A stretch of DNA of 64,000 nucleotides, taken from assembly GCF_019050325.1 (NCBI RefSeq), contig NZ_VOMB01000022.1, positions 26,245-90,244 on the forward strand, given 5' to 3'. Below the pieces are notes generated by a model. The model was given only the letters and a program-made list of their open reading frames with translations. It ran no database searches and was not told the DNA's origin. A program made the position numbers and the translations under genes. The DNA is from [Mycobacterium] fortunisiensis. Lineage in GTDB: Bacteria; Actinomycetota; Actinomycetes; Mycobacteriales; Mycobacteriaceae. Shown here piece after piece: positions 24,717 through 32,285 of the stretch. Numbering within the stretch: the first letter of the stretch is position 1; each line of letters begins with the position of its first letter.

Positions 24717-26598
24717 TGTTCGTCGGGTTCGTCGCATGCTGAGTCAGGTCGTAGATGGTGACGTCGTCGACGACGACCGGCTGGTAGTGCGTCTGCACCC
24801 ATTCCGCGATCTCGACCGCCGCGCGGCTGCCCGACGGCGTGTGCCCACCGAATCCGCCGGCCATGATGCGGGAGCGGATGAAGTAGTGGATCGCGCCGTC
24901 GTCGACCAACTGCTGAAACTCCGGCAGCATCGGGGCGGGATCGGTGCCGTTGAAGCCGCCGACGGCCATCACCGGTGCCCGCGTGGCCAATTGGTATCCC
25001 GCCGCGTTCGACGAACCCACCACCGCCGCGGCCCATCGGTAGCGGTCCGCGCCCTCGGACAGTCTCGCCGTCAGGCTGGGGCCGGGTTCGGGCGCGGCGA
25101 ACAGTCCGCCGAAACCACCGCGTGACGGACCGACCGAGGGGATCGACCCGGTGTGCGGGGCGGCCGCGGTGCTGATCGAGTACGCGGCGGGCCCGGCCAG
25201 ACCGGCCACGATGGCCAGCACCGCCGTGCCCCGCACCGCCGGACGGTCCAGCCGCCCCACCATAAGCAGGAGTACTGCGGCACCCACTCCCGCGACCGCC
25301 ACCGCGGCCCGCACCCACCAGAACTCGTCGTCGTGGCGGGCCAGCAGCACCGCGGCCAGGACCGCGGTGACCGCCATCGCACCCGACATCGCCGTGGCGG
25401 CACGGATATCGGAGCGGTGCCGCCACAGCAGGGTGGCACCGATCCCGATCACCGCGCCCACAGCCGGTGCGAGCGCCACAGTGTAGTACGGGTGCACGAT
25501 GCCGTTCATGAAACTGAACACCGCCGCGGTGACCAACAGCCAACCGCCCCAAAGGATCAGGGCGGCACGGGTGGGATCGGTGCGGGGCGCCCGACGGGTC
25601 AGGTAGAGACCGGCCACCAGGCAGACGAGCACGGCCGGCAGCAACCAGGCGATGTCGGCGCCCATCTGCCAGCCGAACAGCCGACCCGGCCCGGCATCGA
25701 AGTTCAGGTTGCCCAGGCCGCCCGTCTCGTCACCGGTTAGCCGCCCGAAACCGTTGTAACCCAAGGCCAGTTCGACGATGCTGTCATTCTGTGAACCGCC
25801 GATGTAGGGCCGTGTCGAGGCCGGCCACAGCTCCACCAGCACCAGATACCAGCCACCGCTGATCACCATGGCGACCCCCGCGGTGACGACGTCGAGGACG
25901 CGCCGGCCCAGCGTGCGGTTCCCCGCCACCAGCGCCGCGCCGGCGAAGGCCGGCAGCACCAGAAACGCCTGCAGCATCTTGGCCAGGAAGCCGAAGCCGA
26001 CGGCCGCCCCGGCGGCGACGAACCACCAACGGCCGGCGTCCTTTTCGATGCCACGCTGAACGCAGTAGGCCGCCACCACGAGCAACAGCACCAGTAAGGC
26101 GTCGGGATTGTTGAACCGGAAGATCAACGCGGCCACCGGCGTCAGCGCCAGCACCAGGCCGGCCAGCAGTGCGGCCCCCGGACCAGCGGCCCGGCGCACC
26201 GCCGCGTAGAGCACGGCCACCGCCCCGACCCCCATCAGGGCCTGGGGCGCCAGGACACTCCAGGAGTTCAGCCCGAACAGGCGGACCGAGAGGTCGATGA
26301 CCCACAACGCCGCGGGCGTCTTGTCCACGGTGATGGCGTTGCCGGCGTCGCTGGACCCGAACAGCATCGCGGTCCAATTCTCGGCCCCGGCTTGCGCGGC
26401 GGCCGAGTAGAAGGCGTTGGCCCAGCCGCTGGCGGACAGGTTCCACAGATACAGCACCGCGGTACCGGCCAAGAGCAGGCCCAGGGCGATCCGGTGCCGA
26501 TATGCGGAGATTCGTGGCGCCGGCGCGGCTTGCGCGTCAGACTGCTCGGGCCCGGCGGCCGGGTGCTCGGCAGGATCGGCGGAAACCAGGGTCACCAC
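24712..26598 (-). CDS. PMT/ArnT-type membrane glycosyltransferase (second paralog)
   Basis: A 628-aa polytopic membrane protein, paralogous to 21424-23379 over its whole length (shared SSGWAN/SASGWAN, GNAITVDKTPAALW, RFNNPDALLVLLLV, KMLQAFLVLPA, HPYYTVALAP). It lacks the long Gly-Pro tracts. The C-terminal extracytoplasmic domain ends with VVVDDVTIYDLTQH. The start is uncertain: tandem GTG codons at 26598 and 26595 lie 20 bp downstream of the kinase stop, with no clear Shine-Dalgarno. It is the third gene of an operon with the response regulator and kinase. Confidence 0.85.
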   Translation of the reverse strand: MVTLVSADPAEHPAAGPEQSDAQAAPAPRISAYRHRIALGLLLAGTAVLYLWNLSASGWANAFYSAAAQAGAENWTAMLFGSSDAGNAITVDKTPAALWVIDLSVRLFGLNSWSVLAPQALMGVGAVAVLYAAVRRAAGPGAALLAGLVLALTPVAALIFRFNNPDALLVLLLVVAAYCVQRGIEKDAGRWWFVAAGAAVGFGFLAKMLQAFLVLPAFAGAALVAGNRTLGRRVLDVVTAGVAMVISGGWYLVLVELWPASTRPYIGGSQNDSIVELALGYNGFGRLTGDETGGLGNLNFDAGPGRLFGWQMGADIAWLLPAVLVCLVAGLYLTRRAPRTDPTRAALILWGGWLLVTAAVFSFMNGIVHPYYTVALAPAVGAVIGIGATLLWRHRSDIRAATAMSGAMAVTAVLAAVLLARHDDEFWWVRAAVAVAGVGAAVLLLMVGRLDRPAVRGTAVLAIVAGLAGPAAYSISTAAAPHTGSIPSVGPSRGGFGGLFAAPEPGPSLTARLSEGADRYRWAAAVVGSSNAAGYQLATRAPVMAVGGFNGTDPAPMLPEFQQLVDDGAIHYFIRSRIMAGGFGGHTPSGSRAAVEIAEWVQTHYQPVVVDDVTIYDLTQHATNPTNT

Positions 26599-26617
26599 AC
26601 CATGTTTGTCGCGGCCG

Positions 26618-28216
26618 CTAGGTGCCCGATTGGTCCATCCTGTGCGTCCCCTGTGAGCCGGGTCGCGGAAGGCGCACCGTGAATTCCGTCGACCCGGCAA
26701 CACTGCGCACCGCGATGGTGCCGCCGTGCGCCTTGACCACCGCGGCCACGATCGCCAGTCCCAGCCCGGTGCTGCCCTCACGCCGCGAGCGCGACGAATC
26801 ACCGCGGGCGAACCGTTCGAACACGTCGGGCACCAACGTCGCCGGTATCCCGGGGCCGTCGTCGGTGACAGTGAGCACCACCGCATCGGTGTCGGTCTTG
26901 AGTGACACCGTCACCGAGGTGCCCGGAGGCGTGTGAGTCCTCGCATTGGCCAACAGATTGGCCAGCACCTGATGCAGCCGGGCCTCGTCGCCCTCGATCA
27001 GCACCGGATCCTCGGGAAGATCCAGCGACCAGTCATGGTCGGCGCCGGCCACATGCGCGTCACTGACCGCGTCGACCACCAGCCGGGACAGGTCCACGCT
27101 GTCGCGTTCCAGCGGCCGGCCGGCGTCGAGCCGGGCCAGCAGCAGCATGTCCTCGACCAGCTGCGTCATCCGGGTGGTCTCGGACTCCACCCGGTTCATC
27201 GCGTGCGCCACATCAGGCGGCAGGTCGTCGCGCTTGCGCTGAGCGAGCTCGGTGTAGCCCCGGATGGCCGCCAGTGGGGTACGCAATTCGTGGCTGGCGT
27301 CGGCGACGAACTGGCGCACCCGGGTTTCACTGGCATGGCGGGCCGAAAGCGCACTGGCGATGCGGTCGAGCATGCGGTTCAGCGAGGTACCGAGCTGTCC
27401 GACCTCGGTGTGCGCGCTGACCGGGTCGACCGACACGATCCGCGTGGGCAATTGCACCTCACCGCGGTCGAGTTCGAGGTCGGCCACCTTGCGGGCGGCC
27501 ACCGAAACCCGTGACAGCGGGGCGAGTTGGCGCCGGATGATCATGGTCCCCGCGGTTGTCGCGGCGATCAGCGCGATCACCGCCAACACACAGAACATCC
27601 CGAGCACCCACAGCAGGGTGTCGTCGACGACGGCGGTCGGCAACCCGGTCACGATGGTCTGCGTGCCACCGTGACGCGGATGCAGGCCGATCAGCCGGTA
27701 CCGCCCGAGGCCGTCGAGATCCACGGTTTCGGGAATCCGGGTGGCCGGAACGGCAGCCAGTTGGGCCACCGCGGCCTCGCTGAGCTCGGCCCGGTCCCCT
27801 GCCGTGGTGATCACCCCCGCGTCCACCGGCCGATCCGGTGCCACCACGGCCCCGACCATCCGCGCAGCTTGTCCGGGGGCGTTGAGAAATCCCGGCCCCG
27901 GCCCCTCCTCGGGATCAAACGGCACCCGATGGTGCCCCCGCACCCCGGGCGGCGGCGGGAAACCCGGTGGCGGAGGCGGCAATTCGAAGATGGCGGCCGA
28001 GCGACGCCCGGCCTCGACCAGTTGGTCGTCGAGCTGGTTCATCAGAAATCGTTGCAGCGCAAACTCCGTGGCCACCCCGATGCTGGCGCACACCACGGCC
28101 AGCAGTGCCACCTGGGTGACTACCAGCCGAGCCCGCAGCGACCAGGTCCGTGGTGACCACCACCGGGTGGCGCTCGCCGGAGGGGCCGTCACCTCAGCGG
28201 GCGGGGCGGAGGACAT
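26618..28216 (-). CDS. two-component sensor histidine kinase (TcrY-like)
   Basis: A 532-aa kinase. Transmembrane helices at about 31-50 and 201-226 flank an extracytoplasmic sensor domain whose start is a proline-rich segment (PPPPPGFPPPPG, residues 80-91) followed by HH. A HAMP domain follows, then HisKA with His309 (DASHELRTPLAAIRGY), the N box HQVLANLLANARTHTP, DDGPGIP and STGLGLAIV. The ATG at 28216 lies within the end of the response-regulator gene (23-bp overlap); a GTG at 28225 is possible. The pair resembles M. tuberculosis TcrXY as I remember it. The signal is unknown. Confidence 0.9.
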   Translation of the reverse strand: MSSAPPAEVTAPPASATRWWSPRTWSLRARLVVTQVALLAVVCASIGVATEFALQRFLMNQLDDQLVEAGRRSAAIFELPPPPPGFPPPPGVRGHHRVPFDPEEGPGPGFLNAPGQAARMVGAVVAPDRPVDAGVITTAGDRAELSEAAVAQLAAVPATRIPETVDLDGLGRYRLIGLHPRHGGTQTIVTGLPTAVVDDTLLWVLGMFCVLAVIALIAATTAGTMIIRRQLAPLSRVSVAARKVADLELDRGEVQLPTRIVSVDPVSAHTEVGQLGTSLNRMLDRIASALSARHASETRVRQFVADASHELRTPLAAIRGYTELAQRKRDDLPPDVAHAMNRVESETTRMTQLVEDMLLLARLDAGRPLERDSVDLSRLVVDAVSDAHVAGADHDWSLDLPEDPVLIEGDEARLHQVLANLLANARTHTPPGTSVTVSLKTDTDAVVLTVTDDGPGIPATLVPDVFERFARGDSSRSRREGSTGLGLAIVAAVVKAHGGTIAVRSVAGSTEFTVRLPRPGSQGTHRMDQSGT

Positions 28217-28955
28217 ACCCCGCACCGCGCAGTGTGTGAATCATGGGTTCGCGTCCGCTGTCGATCTTCTTGCGCAGGTACGACACATAGAGTTCGACGA
28301 TGTTGGACCGGCCGCCGAAGTCATAGCTCCACACCCGGTCCAGGATCTGCGCTTTGCTCAGCACCCGCTTGGCGTTGCGCATCATGAAGCGCAGCAGTTC
28401 GAACTCGGTGGCGGTCAACGTGATCGGATCGCCCCCGCGGGTCACCTCATGGCTGTCCTCGTCGAGCACCAGGTCGCCGACGACGATCTTGGCGCCACCG
28501 TCCTCGCTCGTCACGCCGGTGCGCCGCAGCAGCGCGCGCAACCGCAGCACCACTTCCTCCAGGCTGAACGGCTTGGTGACGTAGTCATCGCCCCCGGCGG
28601 TGAGCCCGGCGATGCGGTCCTCCACCGAATCCTTCGCGGTGAGCAGCAGCAGGGGCAGGCCGGGAATCTGCTCGCGCAGCTTGCGCAGCACGTCCAGGCC
28701 GCTCATGTCGGGCAGCATCACGTCGAGGACCACGACATCCGGCGGGTTCTCCCGCGCCGCGGCGACGGCGCTCGCACCGTCGCCGGCGGTGGTGATGTCC
28801 CAGCCCTCGTAGCGCAGGGCCATCGACACGAGTTCAGCCAGTACCGGCTCGTCGTCGACCACCAGGACCTGGATCGGGTTGCCGTCGGCGCGGCGCATGA
28901 CGGCGCGCCCGGGTTCGGAATCAGTGCCATTGGTCCCGTTGGTCACAGTGCTCAC
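28194..28955 (-). CDS. OmpR/PhoB-family response regulator (TcrX/PhoP-like)
   Basis: A 253-aa response regulator. Its receiver domain has the acidic pair in VLVVDDEP, phosphoacceptor Asp78 (VVVLDVMLPDMSGLDVL) and the conserved Lys in DDYVTKPFSLEEVVLRLRAL. The C-terminal winged helix includes TATEFELLRFMM and RSNIVELYVSYLRKKID. It resembles TcrX and, more distantly, PhoP. The GTG at 28955 is used; an internal ATG at about residue 20 (MRRADGNPIQ) is an alternative. Two direct-repeat boxes lie between it and the divergent Gly-Pro peptide gene, consistent with autoregulation. Confidence 0.92.
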   Translation of the reverse strand: MSTVTNGTNGTDSEPGRAVMRRADGNPIQVLVVDDEPVLAELVSMALRYEGWDITTAGDGASAVAAARENPPDVVVLDVMLPDMSGLDVLRKLREQIPGLPLLLLTAKDSVEDRIAGLTAGGDDYVTKPFSLEEVVLRLRALLRRTGVTSEDGGAKIVVGDLVLDEDSHEVTRGGDPITLTATEFELLRFMMRNAKRVLSKAQILDRVWSYDFGGRSNIVELYVSYLRKKIDSGREPMIHTLRGAGYVLRPAR

Positions 28956-28999
28956 CCGCTCAGTATTCGCCTGCCCGATAGGCGTCTACTGTGCTGAAT

Positions 29000-29015
29000 C
29001 TATGCGCCGGCTGTG
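29000..29015. promoter_or_regulatory. direct-repeat box upstream of response regulator
   Basis: CTATG-CGCCGG-CTGTG, a direct repeat with 11-bp period, 45 bp upstream of the response-regulator GTG. It matches the box at 24701-24716 at 15 of 16 positions and sits at the same distance from its gene. It is probably bound by the regulator itself. Confidence 0.6.
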
Positions 29016-29048
29016 AAGGTGGCGGTCTCATCGGCCGCAGAGATGGCG

Positions 29049-29064
29049 CACAGCCGGCTCACAG
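29049..29064. promoter_or_regulatory. third direct-repeat box, in front of Gly-Pro peptide gene
   Basis: On the plus strand CACAG-CCGGCT-CACAG; on the minus strand CTGTG-AGCCGG-CTGTG. It again has an 11-bp period and lies 24 bp upstream of the peptide gene at 29088. It is close to the mycobacterial PhoP-type TCACAGC-n4-TCACAGC repeat, so either the local regulator or PhoP could bind. Confidence 0.55.
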
Positions 29065-29087
29065 GGACCGGCTGCACCGTAGAACTC

Positions 29088-29276
29088 ATGAGCATCCGAC
29101 ACACGTTCGCCGCGGTGGGTATCGCGGCCGCGATCGCCGGGCTTGGTGGCGCGGCGGTGTACGCGGCCACCAGTCCGGGTGGCGGCCCGGGCCATCACGG
29201 CGGACCGCCCGGCAGCGGACCGCCCGGCTTCCCCGCCGGTGGGCCGCCCGGCTTCCCGGGACCGCCACCAGGCTAG
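29088..29276 (+). CDS. 62-aa secreted Gly/Pro/His-rich peptide
   Basis: A very small exported protein. The ATG at 29088 starts a signal peptide or membrane anchor (MSIRHTFAAVGIAAAIAGLG and on to AAVYAAT). The mature part is almost only Gly, Pro, His and Phe, with GPGHHGGPP and two PPGF units, ending PGPPPG. It is divergent from the response regulator, with two direct-repeat boxes between. The same PPGF unit occurs in the kinase sensor domain and in one of the glycosyltransferases. The function is unknown. Confidence 0.75.
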   Translation: MSIRHTFAAVGIAAAIAGLGGAAVYAATSPGGGPGHHGGPPGSGPPGFPAGGPPGFPGPPPG

Positions 29277-29285
29277 CCGCCCGGA

Positions 29286-29537
29286 TCAGCCGTTGCCGTA
29301 ACCCTTGGGCAGCTTCACCTTCACCGTCGGTTTCGCGACCGACGTCTCGAGCTCGCTGGGCGTGGCGGTTCGGGTGACCGTTTCGCCGAGGTTGGCGGCC
29401 GGCAGGAGAACGGTCTGTGCACCACCGATCGACGGCTGAGCCACCATCGTGCCGAGGGCCCCCGTGATTGCCAGTGCGATCGCTCCCACCCCGGCCATCG
29501 CGTACCTGGTCCGCTTGTTGCGTTCGTCTGCAGTCAT
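29286..29537 (-). CDS. small secreted/membrane protein, paralog 1 of 3
   Basis: An 83-aa protein with a basic N-terminus (MTADERNKRTR), one hydrophobic segment (YAMAGVGAIALAITGALGTMV) and a Thr/Ser/Pro tail containing TRTATPSELETSVAKPTVKV and ending LPKGYGNG. The tail aligns with the two genes that follow on the same strand (PSEPETSHASPTV and PTAPEVSMAVPAM). It is probably exported and anchored by the helix. The function is unknown; Thr/Ser/Pro-rich tails are typical O-mannosylation acceptors in mycobacteria. Confidence 0.75.
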   Translation of the reverse strand: MTADERNKRTRYAMAGVGAIALAITGALGTMVAQPSIGGAQTVLLPAANLGETVTRTATPSELETSVAKPTVKVKLPKGYGNG

Positions 29538-29612
29538 GCCGATCTGACTACCGGCAACGAATTCCCGTCGCCTGGTGAACGGCAGGCCCCGACCGGCACC
29601 GGCCCATAACGA

Positions 29613-29867
29613 TCAGTGGGGTGTGGCAAACCCCGGAGGTGTGGTTGCCGACACCGTCGGACTGGCGTGCGAGGTTTCCGGCTCGCTCGGCGCCGTCGTC
29701 GGTGCGACGGTTTGACCTGTAGTGATGGCCGGGGGTTCGACCCGTTGCGGGGCGGCGTGATGCCCTGCCCCGAACCCGATGCCGAGCACCGCGGTGGCTA
29801 ACCCGCCGACGGCACCCATACCGGCCCCGATCAATTTCAGATTCCGCTGATTTTTTGCCCTGTTCAA
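29613..29867 (-). CDS. small secreted/membrane protein, paralog 2 of 3
   Basis: An 84-aa protein. The TTG at 29867 is the likely start because GAGGTGAG lies at the right distance and no ATG or GTG is in frame. The basic N-terminus (MNRAKNQRNLKL) precedes a hydrophobic helix, then GHHAAP. A mucin-like tail follows (TTGQTVAPTTAPSEPETSHA), ending in TPPGFATPH. It is clearly paralogous to its two neighbours in tandem. A role as glycosylated surface peptide is inferred from composition only. Confidence 0.7.
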   Translation of the reverse strand: MNRAKNQRNLKLIGAGMGAVGGLATAVLGIGFGAGHHAAPQRVEPPAITTGQTVAPTTAPSEPETSHASPTVSATTPPGFATPH

Positions 29868-29943
29868 AATGAGCTCACCTCCCAGGCTCTTGATAACCGC
29901 TATGGGAGTGGCCGAAACTGCCGGCGCGTGACGGCGCAGGCGA

Positions 29944-30183
29944 TCAGTGCGTGGTGGCGAAGCCGGATGGTGGCGTGTAGCCGCGCATGGCAGGCACCGC
30001 CATGGACACCTCGGGTGCGGTCGGCGGTGTCGTCTCGGTGCTCGTCTGCCCCAGATTCATGTGGGAGCCCGAGGCCAACCGCGCAGGAGACGTCCCCAGA
30101 TGGATGTCCGAGACGGCCCCGAACAATCCGAGCCCCGCCACTGCCGCGCCCCCGACGACCGCGGCGACCAACTTCGCGCTCAT
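29944..30183 (-). CDS. small secreted/membrane protein, paralog 3 of 3
   Basis: A 79-aa protein: MSAKLVAAVVGGAAVAGLGL forms a signal peptide or anchor. The tail contains TSTETTPPTAPEVSMAVPAM and ends in TPPSGFATTH, matching paralog 2 (TPPGFATPH). The start at 30183 is used; a GTG at 30201 would add VKVSEL. It is the first of the three tandem genes and divergent from oppB, 171 bp away. Confidence 0.72.
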   Translation of the reverse strand: MSAKLVAAVVGGAAVAGLGLFGAVSDIHLGTSPARLASGSHMNLGQTSTETTPPTAPEVSMAVPAMRGYTPPSGFATTH

Positions 30184-30354
30184 GAGTTCGCTGACTTTCA
30201 CAGATATGAGTGAACCCGTGATTTCTCCGCGCAGCCTGGCAACCGGCTGCCAGTTACCGGCGGGCGCGGCGCGGCCCACTCCGCCGCGCTGCCCGGATCC
30301 GGTTCCTGGCTGCTCTACCCTGTCTCCCATGTGGCCGTGGGCGGGGATGACCGG

Positions 30355-31332
30355 ATGACGCGCTATCTGGCGCGCCGGCTGCTCAACTACCTCGTGTTGC
30401 TGGCCCTGGCCTCGTTTCTGACGTTCGCTTTGACGTCGCTGAACTTCAAACCGCTCGACAGCCTCGAGCAACGCAATCCGCGACCGCCGCAGTCCACGAT
30501 CGACGCCAAGAGCGCCGAGCTGGGTCTCGACAAGCCGATTCCGCTGCGCTACCTGGACTGGGCCACCGGGGCGGTCCAAGGTGATTTCGGTACCACCGTG
30601 ACCGGGCAGCCGGTCGCCGACGAACTGGGGCGCCGGATCGGCGTGACGCTGCGGTTGTTGGTCATCGGTGCGATCTCCGGCGCCGTGATCGGTGTTGCGG
30701 TCGGCGCCTGGGGTGCGATCCGCCAGTACCGGCTCTCCGATCGGGTCATCACCGTGCTGTCCCTGCTGGTGATCAGTACGCCGTCCTTCGTGATCGCCAA
30801 CATGCTGATCCTGACCGCACTGAACGTGAACTCGATCCTGGGCGTGCAGCTGTTCGAATACACCGGTGAGACGTCCCCGGTGGTCGTCGGCGGCGCCTGG
30901 GAGCAATTCGTCGACCGGCTCCAGCACCTGGTGTTGCCGACGCTCACGCTGGCGCTGATGGCCATCGCCGGCTACAGCCGCTACCAGCGCAACGCCATGC
31001 TCGACGTACTCGGCCAGGACTTCATCCGCACCGCCAGGGCCAAGGGCCTGACCCGGCGTCAGGCCCTGATCAAGCACGGCCTGCGCACCGCGCTCATCCC
31101 GATGGCCACCCTGTTCGCCTACGGCGTGGCCGGTTTGGTCACCGGCTCGGTGTTCGTGGAGAAGATCTTCGGCTGGCACGGCATGGGCGAGTGGGTGGTG
31201 CAGGGCATCGCCACCCAGGACACCAACATCATCGCGGCCATCACGGTGTTCACCGGCGCGGTGATCCTGGTGGCCGGCCTGCTCTCCGACGTCATCTACG
31301 CGATGCTCGACCCGAGGGTGAGAGTCACATGA
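30355..31332 (+). CDS. oppB: oligopeptide ABC transporter permease OppB
   Basis: A 325-aa permease with about six membrane helices and the DppB/OppB pattern: RYLARRLLNYLVLLALASF at the N-terminus, GQPVADELGRRIGVTLRL, and the coupling loop RTARAKGLTRRQALIKHGLR. It is the homolog of Rv1283c. OppBCDA imports peptides; the M. tuberculosis system has been reported to take up glutathione and bradykinin. Its ATGA overlap with oppC and the following overlap with oppD show one operon. The in-frame extension upstream is not needed. Confidence 0.94.
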   Translation: MTRYLARRLLNYLVLLALASFLTFALTSLNFKPLDSLEQRNPRPPQSTIDAKSAELGLDKPIPLRYLDWATGAVQGDFGTTVTGQPVADELGRRIGVTLRLLVIGAISGAVIGVAVGAWGAIRQYRLSDRVITVLSLLVISTPSFVIANMLILTALNVNSILGVQLFEYTGETSPVVVGGAWEQFVDRLQHLVLPTLTLALMAIAGYSRYQRNAMLDVLGQDFIRTARAKGLTRRQALIKHGLRTALIPMATLFAYGVAGLVTGSVFVEKIFGWHGMGEWVVQGIATQDTNIIAAITVFTGAVILVAGLLSDVIYAMLDPRVRVT

Positions 31333-32285
31333 CCCAGACTTCGGCGCCCACCGGCGACGCCGCCGCAGCTCGCTCGGGTCTGCACACCGAAGAGTTCGCC
31401 ACCCGGCGCACCCTGGTGTTGCGCCGGTTCCTGCGCAACCGGCCGGCGGTGGTGTCGTTGGCCCTGCTGGTCGTCATGTTCGTGGCCTGCTATGCGCTGC
31501 CGTCGCTGCTGCCCTACAGCTATTCGGATCTCGATTACTACGCGCTGCAGGAGCCGCCGTCGACCCAGCACTGGTTCGGCACCAACGCCCTGGGGCAGGA
31601 CATCTTCGCCCAGACCCTGCGCGGCATGCAGAAATCCATGCTGATCGGGGTGTGTGTGGCGTTCATCTCGACCGTCATCGCCGCCACCGTGGGCTCGGTC
31701 GCCGGCTATTTCGGCGGTTGGCGCGACCGCGCCCTGATGTGGATCGTCGACGTGCTGCTGGTGGTACCCAGCTTCATCCTGATCGCCATCGTCACACCGC
31801 GGTTGAGCCAGTCCGATCGAGTGTTCTGGCTGATCGTGCTGCTCTCGGCGTTCAGCTGGATGATCAGTTCGCGCATCGTGCGCGGACTGACGATGAGCCT
31901 GCGGGAACGCGAATTCGTCCTGGCCGCACGGTATATGGGGGTCAGCAGCGCACGCACGATCGTGCGGCACATCCTTCCGAACGTGGCATCGATCCTGATC
32001 ATCGACACCGCCCTCAACGTCGGACTGGCCATCCTGGCCGAAACCGGTTTGAGCTTCCTGGGTTTCGGCATCCAGGCACCCGACGTATCGCTGGGCACCC
32101 TGATCGCCGACGGCACCGCATCCGCCACCACGTTCCCCTGGGTGTTCCTGTTCCCGGCCGGGGTGCTGGTGTTGATCATCTTGTGCGCCAACCTGGTCGG
32201 TGACGGCCTGCGCGACGCGCTGGACCCGGGCAGCGGACGGCTGCGCCGCCGCAAGAAGGCCCGCCGGTGGGGGGCACGACGATGA
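31329..32285 (+). CDS. oppC: oligopeptide ABC transporter permease OppC
   Basis: A 318-aa partner permease. It starts with a cytoplasmic tail (residues 1-35) and a first helix PAVVSLALLVVMFVACYALP. The periplasmic PPSTQHWFGTNALGQDIFAQ segment is diagnostic of the OppC/DppC family. The coupling loop REREFVLAARYMGVSSARTI contacts the ATPase. It is the homolog of Rv1282c. The start overlaps the oppB stop and the end overlaps oppD (both ATGA). Confidence 0.94.
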   Translation: MTQTSAPTGDAAAARSGLHTEEFATRRTLVLRRFLRNRPAVVSLALLVVMFVACYALPSLLPYSYSDLDYYALQEPPSTQHWFGTNALGQDIFAQTLRGMQKSMLIGVCVAFISTVIAATVGSVAGYFGGWRDRALMWIVDVLLVVPSFILIAIVTPRLSQSDRVFWLIVLLSAFSWMISSRIVRGLTMSLREREFVLAARYMGVSSARTIVRHILPNVASILIIDTALNVGLAILAETGLSFLGFGIQAPDVSLGTLIADGTASATTFPWVFLFPAGVLVLIILCANLVGDGLRDALDPGSGRLRRRKKARRWGARR

